Shown: piece by piece, positions 12,003-23,481 of the stretch
Position numbering within the stretch: position 1 is the stretch's first letter
Layout: every line of letters begins with the position of its first letter
From: Conus ventricosus
Lineage: Eukaryota; Mollusca; Gastropoda; Neogastropoda; Conidae
NCBI GenBank assembly: GCA_018398815.1
Contig: CM031607.1
Coordinates: forward strand, 88,046,997 to 88,110,996
DNA: 64,000 nt
Direction: 5' to 3'
Made by a program: the position numbers and the translations under genes
The notes under the pieces: model-generated
Database searches by the model: none
What the model saw: only the letters and a program-made list of their open reading frames with translations
What the model was told of the DNA's origin: nothing

Positions 12003-12077
12003 TGTAACTGTCCTGTAATCTTGTGTTCCAGACAGTGTGGTCTTGTTTTTCACAGAACATTGATGTGTTGTGTACAG

Positions 12078-12167
12078 ATAATGGACAAAGACAAGAGAGA
12101 CCCATCTGAAGAAGTGGAAATCCTGCTGCGTTTTGGCCATCATCCCAATGTGATCACGTTACGAGAT
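12078..12167 (+). CDS. RPS6KA: RSK exon: CTK alpha-C region
   Basis: 90-nt phase-0 exon, acceptor TGTACAG, donor GTAAGG. It encodes [20 protein letters not shown] then [10 protein letters not shown]. The glutamate in EEVEILL is the expected alpha-C residue that salt-bridges to the ATP lysine. The exon begins only 75 bp after the right end of a hAT-like element (10144-12002), so that insertion sits close to the branch-point and acceptor region. Confidence 0.96.
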
Positions 12168-13638
12168 GTAAGGCTTTCTTTGATTCACCGTTTTTTGTTT
12201 TGTTTTGCTGCAGTACAACTGAATCAGTTGTAATTTTGCTTGTATTTGCTTAGATTACCTGCACTGTAAAAGAAATGAAAAAGGGTTGCGGACCCAGGAA
12301 AATTGATAAAGAACCCCTGTCAAAAAAAGAAAGGCAAGATACTTCCTCATTGGTGATTCCTGTTTAGTGACTTATAGGAGCTTCTTCATGGATGATTTGA
12401 CCTTTTTTTCTTTTTCTTTCTTTCTTTTTTGGTTGTTGATTGACCTATGTGGGAGCATGGAAAAGAACTAGCTGGAAGTTGTGTGCATTCGTTTTACATG
12501 CAGGTATGACAGTTTTAATTCTTTTGTGTTATTTGATCCTTGTTCATTGCTTTTTGCCTTCCTGTTGCTGCATTTTCAGGACTCTTTTACATCTTTTGGA
12601 GAGATTTGTATAGGTGTTGTTGAGGTAGGGTGAAATGGTTCAAGTTTGATGGATAGTGGATTTATCTGCAAATGTTTCGCCCAGTTTGAATTTTGTGTTC
12701 CCCAGTAGTTCTATGAAATGTCAGAAACTGCCACTACGCTTTCTTTTCTGTGAAGATATGTTTGTAAGATCTTCTTTGTATGTCCACCCAGCACAGCAAT
12801 CCCACTGAAAAACAATGTAGAGACAAACACAGAGCAGGTGAAGGCATATGTACTCGGGGAAAGGTGGGGAGAAGGATGAGTCGGTCTTGAAAGGCACGAG
12901 CACCCTGTAGTAGTGTGATGTGTTGGAGTTGGTTTAAAAAAAAAAAAAAAAAAAGAGTGATAATGCAGTGTTCAAAATGTTTTTTTTTTTTCATTCTTAT
13001 CTTTCCAAACAAACAACTTATCTCCACCTGGCATGAAACGCCATTCGTCAGGATTCCTCCCGTCCCCGCCACCCCCAAAAGATTGAGTGGAGAACAGGGA
13101 GACAACTTCCTTTTAACCATCAGGCCAAGAGGAGTAGTCACCCTTAGTTCATACTCTTGCTGCCCAATTGTGTATTCAAAATGTTGTTTTCTGTGTGGAT
13201 TCTGCTGCCAACAGCCATCTGGGGAGTATGGTATTGTGACGTGCGTGATTTGTGACGTCAGAAGATGATATTTCTGGAGAAAATTTGCTGGTCTGTTTCC
13301 TGTTGTGTATGAAATGAGCCTTATTTGGCGCCTCTGGGAATGTGTTTGTTTTCTGTTGGCTTGTCTTCTGCAATACTGCAATCTGTTTCTGTGACTCCGG
13401 CGGTTTTCATTGCTCATTTGTATTGCCAGTGCAGGCTTGGGTAAATATTTGCAACATTGCTGCTTTGATTCATCTGTTCATGAACCAGATGAACTTTTGT
13501 TTCCATGCCAGTGTTTAATCAAACGGTGAATCAGATGGAGATGGGGACTTGGATAATCTCCAACACTTAATCTGTGTTGTGTAGGTAATGCAGCTGACAG
13601 TTTAATTGGCCTTTCTCATATGCTTTTTCTCCGTGCAG

Positions 13639-13797
13639 GTATTTGACAATGGAAGCAAGGTGTACATGGTGACAGAGCTGATGAAAGGGGGGGAACTGCT
13701 GGACAAGATCCTGCGACAGAAGTTCTTCTCCGAGCGAGAGGCTAGTGCTGTGCTGGAGGTGGTCACCAAAACGGTGGAGTACCTCCACTCCAACGGG
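13639..13797 (+). CDS. RPS6KA: RSK exon: CTK hinge and alpha-D/E
   Basis: 159-nt phase-0 exon, acceptor CGTGCAG, donor GTAAGG. The peptide contains [20 protein letters not shown] and [20 protein letters not shown], nearly identical to vertebrate RSK CTKs. TELMKGGEL is the hinge that binds the adenine of ATP. Confidence 0.97.
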
Positions 13798-14467
13798 GTA
13801 AGGATGGTCTTTGGCCCAACACTCATGTAGTTCAGGTGATCCCTAACTACAATTATGGAGGAAATATTTTAACAAAATTTCTGGTGTGTTTTTAGAAGGT
13901 GTGTTTTAAAGGGTCGTGTGAATTGAGTTTTTTTTTTTTCAAGTAACGACTAATGAGTTGGCTTAAATGCAGTGACAGCCCTGATATGGCCCTTTGTGGT
14001 CAGCTTGGCTAAAAGCAACATTACCTTACCCTACAACTTTACGTTAGTGTATACTGACTACACAAGGTCTGCAGTCTGGGCACAACTGTTGCCTTCAGTT
14101 AATTTCAGTATCTTATTAAGAAAATTCTGTGACCTTAGATAAAAAGTTAACCCAGCATTAAATATTGATAGATTCTGATATATACGATCATTTAAGACTG
14201 GATTATGTAGAAAAAAATATTGCTCACAGTAATGTGGGAAAACATTGAGGGCAAAACCTTGGATTTGGTCATTAGAGTTTCATTTTCGTCAAGGAGTTGT
14301 TACTGCTTGCTGACTTGTCCATATGTGCCACTCCACATCCGCCAAGTTTCGAGACCACACTGCGCATGTCATTAGACATTGTCAGTAGACAATGGCATTA
14401 TCCTGGACACAGTCTGTCTTTCAGAGAGCAAGCTGGTAGTCTGCCTGTTTGTTGACCACTGACCTGA

Positions 14468-14671
<204 letters not shown>

Positions 14672-14831
14672 TAGTTGTAACTGGGGTTTTTTTGTTTGTT
14701 TGTTTTTCTTCCTTTTTTCTTTTTATCTTTTAATTTTGTATTTTTGAAGGGTTTTTTTCCAGTCATTTATCATGGTTATCATCTGTGATGACATACCTGG
14801 CATAATAAGTTTTGGTGTGCTGTGAGCATTA

Positions 14832-15752
14832 CATGGCTGCCTACCGTCCCGGAGTATCCGTATTTGTCCCCCGAAATAATAAAATCATGCAGCCTGTCCC
14901 TGGAATCCACTTTTTTATTCTATGTCCCGCGAAAAAAAAAAATTTGGGAGAAAAAAACAACAACAAAAAAAACGAAGTCGAGTTCGTCAGCTGATCACCG
15001 ACTTCGGTCGTGGCCATCCTGACCAAATCCGTCAGAAAGACCCGAACATTGCCGAACTGACCAGTGCGCATGCGCATACACCATCTTCCCGAGTTTTGAA
15101 AGCGACAAAAATGGACGCGAAACAGGGAAAGCATAAAAATGCCGACGGCGATCTCGACAATGGGGCTTCTCTCAAGAAGAAGAAACGTCAGCAGACATTC
15201 CTGTCAAAATATACGGAAACCTGGCCGTTCATCAAGCGTGGCAAGATCGAGACTTACGCGTCTTGTGAAATTTGTGCGTGTGAGTTCTCCATCGGATCTG
15301 GAGGTAGGGACGAAATAACCCGTCATGTCGCCACTGAAAAGCACAAGAAGAACACAAAAATCCGTGAGAGCAAGAAATCTTGTAACATTAGTGGATTCTT
15401 TCAGCGCGCTCAGAGGTCAACCAGTCAGGAAACTTTTGATGTCATAAGAGCTGAAACGATGATGGCTGACCTTGCAGCTGAACTGAATTTGCCGATGGCC
15501 GCATTGGATAAGCTAAACAAAGGCGTTAAATTGATGTTTCCTGACTCGGACATCGCAAAGAAGTTTCAGTGCGCTAGAAGCAAAGTAGCATTGTAGAAGT
15601 TGTACATAGTGTAAATAAAGGTAAGCTTTCACTTTAATGTTGATGTGGTTGTGATATGTGCTACCGCTGCATGTGTCCCTGGAAATCAGTCAGTGTCCCT
15701 GGTTTTGAAAAAGTATGTCCCTGAAAGAGGCGGAAGGGGGTAGGCAGCCCTG
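14832..15752 (+). mobile_element. hAT-like DNA transposon, shorter relative of 10144-12002
   Basis: Target duplication GCATTA at 14826-14831 and 15753-15758. Terminal repeats are CATGGCTGCCTACC at left and CAGGGCTGCCTACC read from the right. GTCCC motifs occur four times near the left end and three near the right, all in one orientation, the same layout as the element at 10144. The coding part is cut to the N-terminal region. Lies in the RSK intron 14654-16181. Confidence 0.9.
15111..15596 (+). pseudogene. Truncated hAT-like transposase (BED finger part)
   Basis: ATG at 15111 opens MDAKQGKHKNADGDLDNG, then ETWPFIKRGKIETYASCEIC, the finger CEICACEF...RDEITRHVATEKH and ISGFFQRAQ. It ends soon after FPDSDIAKKFQCARSKVAL. 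This covers the finger plus about 60 residues that are absent from the 10410-11850 copy, so the two elements carry different internal deletions of one ancestral protein. No catalytic core or dimerisation domain. Confidence 0.8.
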
Positions 15753-16181
15753 GCATTAGCTCAGTGAGTGAGCAGTGTTAGAATTTATGCTGTGAAAGAG
15801 TGTCATTAGCTTGAATTGAATTTCGATCCATCTGGATGGGGCAGCTTCTTACTTAATACTTCAGATTTCTGTGTTGATTTGAAAGGAATTTATAACATTT
15901 GTGGGTTGTTTTTTTTCAAGAACTCGGAACATGCAAGTTGGAAAGCTGTGTTGAATTAGAGGGAAATTATGCCATGATGAACTGCAGGTTCAGTGGGGTG
16001 GGCTGTATGAAAGAACAAGTTGACTTTGTTGAAATGTGTGTTTATTGGAGCCCTGTGCCGTGTGTGTGTAAATGGTAGAGAAGTAGCGATCACAGACAGT
16101 GAGGTAGGCATTACCAGTGCATCACTGCATGGCAGCGCTGTTGTCAGACATGGCGGTGAGGAAGGTGTGACCTTTGTCCAG

Positions 16182-16258
16182 GTGCTAAAGCGGCAGGGCT
16201 ACGACGCCTCCTGCGACATCTGGAGTCTGGGGGTGTTGCTGTACACAATGCTGGCAGG
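16182..16258 (+). CDS. RPS6KA: RSK exon: CTK alpha-F
   Basis: 77-nt exon entered in phase 0 and left after two bases of a Gly codon. Acceptor GTCCAG, donor GTGAGT. It encodes [20 protein letters not shown] then YTMLAG. The aspartate of DIWSLG is the invariant alpha-F residue. The upstream intron contains the hAT-like element 14832-15752 and the downstream intron contains a piggyBac-like relic and a SINE. Confidence 0.96.
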
Positions 16259-16482
16259 GTGAGTGGTGTATCGCTCTGCTGTTCTCAGGTAGACGTCGTT
16301 AGCTCAAACTGGAGTCGCTGACCCCTGAAATGGCTCATTCTAGGCCTGAGTTTGAAAGAATCTCTCCATATCAGTCGCAAACTTTATGATGTTTCATGAT
16401 AACTTTCATACAAAAATAAAGGGTGTTTTTTTGCCAACGTTGTTGGAGACCAACATCGACAAAGCTGATTAGGTCAGGTTAA

Positions 16483-17954
16483 CCCAATGCCTACCGGATC
16501 GACCGAGATCGACCGCGAGATTTCCTCTTTCTGAATACCGGATCGACCGAGATCGACCGCTGAATACTCGGTCAACGACTTTCGCTTTCACCATCGCATA
16601 TCCCAGAATGCAATTGCGACAGAAGAGACTTCCGGTACTTCCGTTTCTGGACGCCATTTTGGTTTTTGTTGCATGAGTTTTGGTGGAGTAGTTTCGCTGC
16701 TGTGAATTTTCAAAGTTCGGCTTTTTTTCGCGAAGATTTTCTGGGAAAATGGCGGATCAAGTAACTATGCAACTTGCAGAATTCATTTTCTGAAGTGATA
16801 TTGATGAAGAGAGCGTATTTGCGGGCTACACTCTTGAAGAAGATTTGAAGCAAGACGATTCGGACGTCAATCTTGACCTAGGTATGAATAAAGATCGACT
16901 GCTGACTGATTTTGAGGCCGGAATCAATAATGATTCAGGCGATGATAATGACGACGTCGAATAGCCCATTGCTGCTGGGCCCAGACCCCCCAAAAAAGAA
17001 AATTTGAAAAACAAAACTTGCTAGAGATTCTTTAATTGTTGACTGGAGTGGTTGGCTACAAGAAGTGAAGCCCCAAAAGTTTCCCTTGTTTTGATAGCCA
17101 GGAAACCGGGTCAGTCAGAGGGTGTGTCCCATGATTTGCCTGTGGGCGCATCACCTTTAGCCTTTTGATTTTAGAAGAATTTTGGCAGACTTTTAACGAG
17201 AAACAAATTTATTTGCTGCACAAAAGCAAGCAGAAAAGGATGAACATAAACTCTGGCCTGAAATAAAAACTGCCTGTTTATCAAAAAGCAAAGAGGAGCC
17301 GGACAAGAGGTACATCATCACCACAGTGTGTGTTGGGGGGGGGAGGGGGGGGGGGGGGGTTGCTCAGTGCACTTGTGCAAAAGCACATTTTTGTTGAATT
17401 CCATCACAATCTAAAGCCCAGTATTCAGTAATCTGTTCTTGTTATTTTTTCCCCTCAGTAGTTAGAAGACAAATCTTGTATGTGATGCCTTCAGTTTAAC
17501 AAAATTGTTGAAGTTTGGGTTGTTGTTTTTTGCTTCACAACAAAAGTTGATTATTTTGTGTGCATACCATACAGAATGACTTTATTTTGTTCCTGAAGGT
17601 TTCAGTACTTTGTTTAGACTTGGAAAATTACTCTGTGCTCCTAATCCATGATGTTCTGTGGGTACAGTGAATTTAGGGAAAATTGTTTTAGCACTGAGAA
17701 TACCGAAGTACAGTTAGTCTGTTCGTTTGTTTTTTTTTCCTCGTGTACCAGTTCACTATATGTGGGGGAAAATGGCTGTTTTGGATGGAGTGAGGTCTTT
17801 GAATTTTTTTCATTACTTTTACAGAATAGATAAGTTAAAAACAAATTTTCTATTGAGGTTTCTTTGTGGCAAGTGTGTATGTGTTGCGGAGTTACCTCTC
17901 TTGCCATGGTATTCTCATAGTCATATAGCACAAAGTCATGCGGTAGGCAGAGGG
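16483..17954 (+). mobile_element. PiggyBac-like relic with TTAA ends
   Basis: TTAA at 16479-16482 and 17955-17958. Ends are CCCAATGCCTACCG on the left and CCCTCTGCCTACCG read from the right, so both begin CCC as in piggyBac elements. Near the left end GGATCGACCGAGATCGACCG is repeated. A short acidic reading frame begins MADQVTMQLAEFIF at 16749. The remaining 950 bp is AT-rich with no transposase core. Superfamily assignment rests on TTAA/CCC ends and the acidic N terminus. Confidence 0.65.
16749..16964 (+). pseudogene. Acidic N-terminal fragment of a possible piggyBac transposase
   Basis: Frame MADQVTMQLAEFIF, TGA at about 16791, then SDIDEESVFAGYTLEEDL and NNDSGDDNDDVE to TAG at 16962-16964. 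Strongly acidic N termini are typical of piggyBac transposases, but no catalytic domain follows. GACCTAG|GTATGA at 16880 could also be read as a splice donor. Confidence 0.4.
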
Positions 17955-19654
17955 TTAAAAATCGGTTGGTCACCAACTGAGAATTGATGACAAAACTGTG
18001 TTGATTCAAGTGTGAAACTGCGATCCAGCAAACGTTTATTACTTGAGAACATTGAAAAAGTTAAAATTTTTGTGTTTTAATAAACATTTCTGATTGAAAT
18101 TTAATACTTGTCTGCTATTATTTTGGACAATAAGCAGTGATGACTCAGTGGGTTTTGAATGGCCAACTGAGTTCAAAGGTGCTGAATGTGGAGGTTGATT
18201 AATTCACAGGATTTGTCCAACTATTGTTTGTTTTTTTGTATAGAATACCATTGCAAGTTTAGTAATAAGGTAAGGGAACTTTGAAAATCTATTTTAGATG
18301 GAAAGTTCTTATGATTCAGGAGTCTGTATTTTAGTAATTGTGGTGTTTGTTAATGAAAAAAGGCCAACAATGCAAGCGATAAGTTGGCAGCCTCACTGAT
18401 GGACCCATTTCAGTGCAATGACAGTGTTGCTTTTGATCAAATTCACCAATGTCACCAATTTAATATTGTTGTGTAGTTTTGCTTTATTCCTGTAATTAGG
18501 GCAGCTGAAACAGCGTGCAGACTGTGATTCACACTACAACAAACTTTTTTCTTTTTTAAAATTTTTTTTTAACTGACTCGGTGAATACAATCTAATATAA
18601 TTTTTATGCTGGAGCTCAGGTGAAGATTTTTTTTGTTTAGCCAATAAAAAGAACATGATTTTCTATGTTTTATCAGCACATGTCCTGCATTAGAAGTTAC
18701 TTTTCAACATAGAAAATGGTACCTTTTAACGGGAGAATTTTTTTTTCAATTAATTTTCACTTTTATTTTGTTTGAATTTTAGATTATTTGCAGTGTTTAA
18801 TAGAAATCTATTTCTGAGTCCAATCAAATACAGTGCCTAACCATTGGTTAAAGGGCAAATCATGAAAAAACAAAAAGAAAGATGAGAACCTGAAACTTGC
18901 CAGCACTCAGGGAAAGGCCAGGGGCCCTTATAAACTCCTTGGGCTGTCGGCTCAGACGATGACATTGAAAGTTGTTGCCTGAGGTGGAAATGGTTGAAAC
19001 AACTTGTTGTGATTGGAACATAACCAGATTGTAGAAGAATGGTGATAAAGACTGTTGGCTGTATAGCATGCATTGTAAGGACCTAACTGAGGTCTGGGGG
19101 TTGGTTGGTTCCCACTTGAGACGGGCGGTTGGAAGGGATTTTTCTCTTCAGAGTTAACATTTGGGGAGAGTGCAGTCCCCTCCTGGTCTTCTTAACGAGA
19201 CCTAACTCGTACCACTTTGGATGTTTTGGTGCTGATTTTTAAACAGAATTGAATAATGACAGTTCTGCGGAAAAAAAGATTATGCATATGGGTAGGTGAC
19301 ATTATATTTCTGATTGTTGGTAAATGTCTGTAGATGTTGAATTTGTAGAGAAACCTGCAGAATGTGACTGCAGAGGATGTTTGTGATTGCTGAAACTGTA
19401 ACAGTGGAAAAATAGTGAGGGGTGTCTTCAAATTTCTGTATGGTTTTTTAACCAAGGAGTGAATTGGATAGAGTTGAACATGGAAATTGTGCATGAATGC
19501 ATGCATATTAAAATCTTGGTTGCATGTTGAATCCCACTCCACCTGTCGGAGAAGAGTAGGCTGTCATGTGCTAGTGGGATGGATGGCACAAAAAAGAAAA
19601 GACATGCTCCCTGGTGTGGTGTTTAGACTCTTCCCCGGAGATGGAATTTGGCTG

Positions 19655-20500
19655 TTGTAACAGTGGGTGAAGTGGTTAGCGTCGCGGACTCCCAGCTGGG
19701 AGGTCGTGGGTTCGAATCCCATCAGTCATGTGGGTTTTTCTGCCCCGACCCAGAGTTGAGTTTGATGCGGACTCAGTTGGGAAGACTGGGACCACACAGT
19801 CGAGTTTCATCCACTGAATGGATGCCTTTCTGAGAGTGTTGCTCAAATTTCCTGACCAACACTGCAGGTGCTTGTATCTCTCGGGCCTGGTTGACGCCGG
19901 GATATATTATGAAAGGAAGCGTAGAGTACAGCCCTGTCATGTAGTCTCAGACCGAAATGGAAATCTGTAGCATTATCTTAATCATCCTCATTCTCATCGA
20001 TCAGTATAAAAAAAATGTCTCAGATTCTGTGGTCCTTCATGCCCTGCTCTCATGGTGACCTCAGTTTCAATGTCCTCTCCAAGTTTGTGGTCTTGGTTTG
20101 GTTCCATTGGGGTCACCGGTATCGGCGGGTCCATGAGGGCCGTCGTTGGATGGACGTGGTGGCGCCTTCCGGAGGGAGAGCTCACTCACACTGGCTCCGC
20201 GACTAAGCAGTTATTGTCGTCAGTAGGGGGCTTAGTAGGTGGTGTCCTGCGTATGTTAGATCAGAACAGGCGCCACTGAACACCACCGAAGTGACTCGGC
20301 AGCAGTGCAGTGTCTCCTCCGGTGCCTCTTGACGACTTGACATTGACTGCTCCTGGTGGATTGCTGGTGCCGGGGCTGCGGTAGGGCCGACCGGGCTGTG
20401 GCTGTGGACGGGGTGTTGGAATGAGCAGCGTGGGTGCACTGTCTCTGAGGTGGCACAGAGGTTGGGACAGCCAAAAAAAAAAAAAAAAAAGAAAGAAAAA
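19655..20500 (+). mobile_element. Long tRNA-headed SINE, copy 2
   Basis: Same family as 3870-4726. The tRNA-like head has a slightly decayed start and an intact B box GGTTCGAATCC (19709-19719). The body is collinear with copy 1 with scattered substitutions and a few small deletions, and the tail is A-rich (20473-20500). It lies about 120 bp upstream of the frameshifted RSK exon. Confidence 0.85.
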
Positions 20501-20622
20501 ACCGTTTGTGAAAATCTCTCAAAAACAAGGAATAGAAAAAGAGAGAGTATATACCACAGTTGGTACTACAATAGAGTGAGGTTAGTTGAATATTAATCGA
20601 TACTGTTGTTTCTGTTGAGCAG

Positions 20623-20739
20623 CCACACACCTTTTGCCAACGGTCCCAATGACACCCCTAACGACATCTTAGCCCGCATCGAAGAGGGCAAGTTCACACT
20701 GGTGGGGGCAACTGGGATTCTGTGTCAGCACCAGCCAAG
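20623..20739 (+). CDS. RPS6KA: RSK exon: CTK alpha-G, frameshifted by one missing base
   Basis: Acceptor GAGCAG, donor GTGAGT. The first base completes Gly, followed by [20 protein letters not shown] and EGKFTL. After that the frame must shift to read [13 protein letters not shown], which aligns with the family sequence SGGYWNSVSDTAK. The exon is 117 nt where 118 would keep phase with both neighbours, so exactly one base is missing, about 20698-20704. A consensus error is the simplest reason because the rest of the gene is intact; a real null allele is the alternative. Confidence 0.93.
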
Positions 20740-21248
20740 GTGAGTGGTCCTTGTTGATCCTGCAGCGTGGATTAAAGGCCCTTGGACTTGCCGTGTGTGT
20801 GTGTGTGTGTGTGTGTGAGTCTAGAGAAAGAGAGGGAGGGAGAAAGAGACATGAGTGTATTTATATGTACACGTGCCTGGTGCAAGAACCCATGGAGCAT
20901 GGTGTGACTGTGATCAAAGAAATCTACTGCTGAATCCTCGTTTGAGCCATTCAGGCTACAGTGGGTAAAGTAGTTTATCATATGGCGCTCTCATCACAAC
21001 AAATATCCATTGTGTAATGTTATGACGAAAATAAGCATATTGCCATCTTATGCATAACTGCCAGCGATTTATGATTTTACTGTTACATATTTTAGATCTT
21101 TGTTTGAAACTACTCTTTCCTTTGGTATTTCAGTGATTCTGGAAAAAAAAAAGTAGAAATGAAGGGGAAAATGAAAGCATTTGTTCACTCCAGATCCACA
21201 TGTTCTGATGTGCATTCGTGTGTTAAGGGCAATTTGCCTTTAATGGTA

Positions 21249-23033
21249 GTGTTGTGTCAGTTGATGACCCTCATCCTGTACTACCATCACAGAGGGGAAG
21301 CAGTCTTCCCCGTACACCACCCTCCCCCTTCCTTCCTCCCTCCGTCTCCCCCAGTGTTGTGTCAGTTGATGACCCTCATCCTGTACTACCATCACAGAGG
21401 GGAAGCAGTCTTCCCCGTACACCACCCTCCCCCTTCCTTCCTCCCTCCGTCTCCCCCAGTGTTGTGTCAGTTGATGACCCTCATCCTGTACTACCATCAC
21501 AGAGGGGAAGCAGTCTTCCCCGTACACCACCCTCCCCCTTCCTTCCTCCCTCCGTCTCCCCAGTGTTGTGTCAGTTGATGACCCTCATCCTGTACTACCA
21601 TCACAGAGGGGAAGCAGTCTTCCCCGTACACCACCCTCCCCCTTCCTTCCTCCCTCCGTCTCCCCCAGTGTTGTGTCAGTTGATGACCCTCATCCTGTAC
21701 TACCATCACAGAGGGAAGCAGTCTTCCCCGTACACCACCCTCCCCCTTCCTTCCTCCCTCCGTCTCCCCCAGTGTTGTGTCAGTTGATGACCCTCATCCT
21801 GTACTACCATCACAGAGGGGAAGCAGTCTTCCCCGTACACCACCCTCCCCCTTCCTTCCTCCCTCCGTCTCCCCCAGTGTTGTGTCAGTTGATGACCCTC
21901 ATCCTGTACTACCATCACAGAGGGGAAGCAGTCTTCCCCGTACACCACCCTCCCCCTTCCTTCCTCCCTCCGTCTCCCCCAGTGTTGTGTCAGTTGATGA
22001 CCCTCATCCTGTACTACCATCACAGAGGGGAAGCAGTCTTCCCCGTACACCACCCTCCCCCTTCCTTCCTCCCTCCGTCTCCCCCAGTGTTGTGTCAGTT
22101 GATGACCCTCATCCTGTACTACCATCACAGAGGGGAAGCAGTCTTCCCCGTACACCACCCTCCCCCTTCCTTCCTCCCTCCGTCTCCCCCAGTGTTGTGT
22201 CAGTTGATGACCCTCATCCTGTACTACCATCACAGAGGGAAGCAGTCTTCCCCGTACACCACCCTCCCCCTTCCTTCCTCCCTCCGTCTCCCCCAGTGTT
22301 GTGTCAGTTGATGACCCTCATCCTGTACTACCATCACAGAGGGGGAAACAGTCTTCCCCGTACACCACCCTCCCCCTTCCTTCCTCCCTCCGTCTCCCCC
22401 AGTGTTGTGTCAGTTGATGACCCTCATCCTGTACCACCATCACAGAGGGGAAGCAGTCTTCCCCGTACACCACCCTCCCCCTTCCTTCCTCCCTCCGTCT
22501 CCCCCAGTGTTGTGTCAGTTGATGACCCTCATCCTGTACCACCATCACAGAGGGGAAGCAGTCTTCCCCGTACACCACCCTCCCCCTTCCTTCCTCCCTC
22601 CGTCTCCCCCAGTGTTGTGTCAGTTGATGACCCTCATCCTGTACCACCATCACAGAGGGGAAGCAGTCTTCCCCGTACACCACCCTCCCCCTTCCTTCCT
22701 CCCTCCGTCTCCCCCAGTGTTGTGTCAGTTGATGACCCTCATCCTGTACCACCATCACAGAGGGGAAGCAGTCTTCCCCGTACACCACCCTCCCCCTTCC
22801 TTCCTCCCTCCGTCTCCCCCAGTGTTGTGTCAGTTGATGACCCTCATCCTGTACCACCATCACAGAGGGGAAGCAGTCTTCCCCGTACACCACCCTCCCC
22901 CTTCCTTCCTCCCTCCGTCTCCCCCAGTGTTGTGTCAGTTGATGACCCTCATCCTGTACCACCATCACAGAGGGGAAGCAGTCTTCCCCGTACACCACCC
23001 TCCCCCTTCCTTCCTCTCTCCGTCTCCCCCAGA
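21249..23033. repeat. 105-bp minisatellite, about 17 copies
   Basis: Highly homogeneous head-to-tail units containing GTTGTGTCAGTTGATGACCC, GGGGAAGCAGTCTTCCCCGT and a CCTCCCTCCGTCTCCCCC pyrimidine tract. Because 105 is divisible by 3, several frames stay open for hundreds of codons on both strands; these are not genes. The first units have TACTACCATC and the last six TACCACCATC. Lies in the RSK intron 20740-26800. Confidence 0.97.
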
Positions 23034-23163
23034 ATTGCTAGTTTTGCTTTCCAAAGGTTAGAAAGTATGAGCTGAGTGTTTTTTTTTTCTTTTCAAGAAA
23101 ACTAATGAACTAAATAAATTGCCTATGGAACAAAGTGTGAAAGAGGACATGGCAGTTCAGGAG

Positions 23164-23455
23164 GTAGTTTTGGGTGTGGTGGCCAGTCATGTAAAGATCA
23201 AGATGAGGTGGGATCAAGAAAGTAGTTTTGGGTGTGGTGGCCAGTCGTGTAAAGATTGAGGTCAGGTGGGATCAAGAAAGTAGTTTTGGGTGTGGTGGCC
23301 AGTCATGTAAAGATTGAGATGAGGTGGGATCAAGAAAGTAGTTTTGGGTGTGGTGGTCAGTCATGTAAAGATTGAGATGAGGTGGGATCAAGAAAGTAGT
23401 TTTGGGTGTGGTGGCCAGTCATGTAAAGATTGAGGTCAGGTGGGATCAAGAGAGA
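23164..23455. repeat. 58-bp minisatellite, 5 copies
   Basis: Units of GTAGTTTTGGGTGTGGTGGC followed by CAGTCATGTAAAGATTGAG and a GGTGGGATCAAGAAA end, in the same RSK intron. Confidence 0.95.
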
Positions 23456-23481
23456 ACAGAGGGGCAGCCAGGAAGACGGTA

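Noticed and set aside
17641..18009. 122-codon minus-strand frame
   Set aside because: It crosses the right end of the piggyBac-like relic and has no domain; likely chance in AT-rich DNA.
21159..23075. Long open frames (up to 432 codons) on both strands
   Set aside because: They arise because the 105-bp repeat is a multiple of three and has few stops; several frames on both strands are open and the array is inside an RSK intron.
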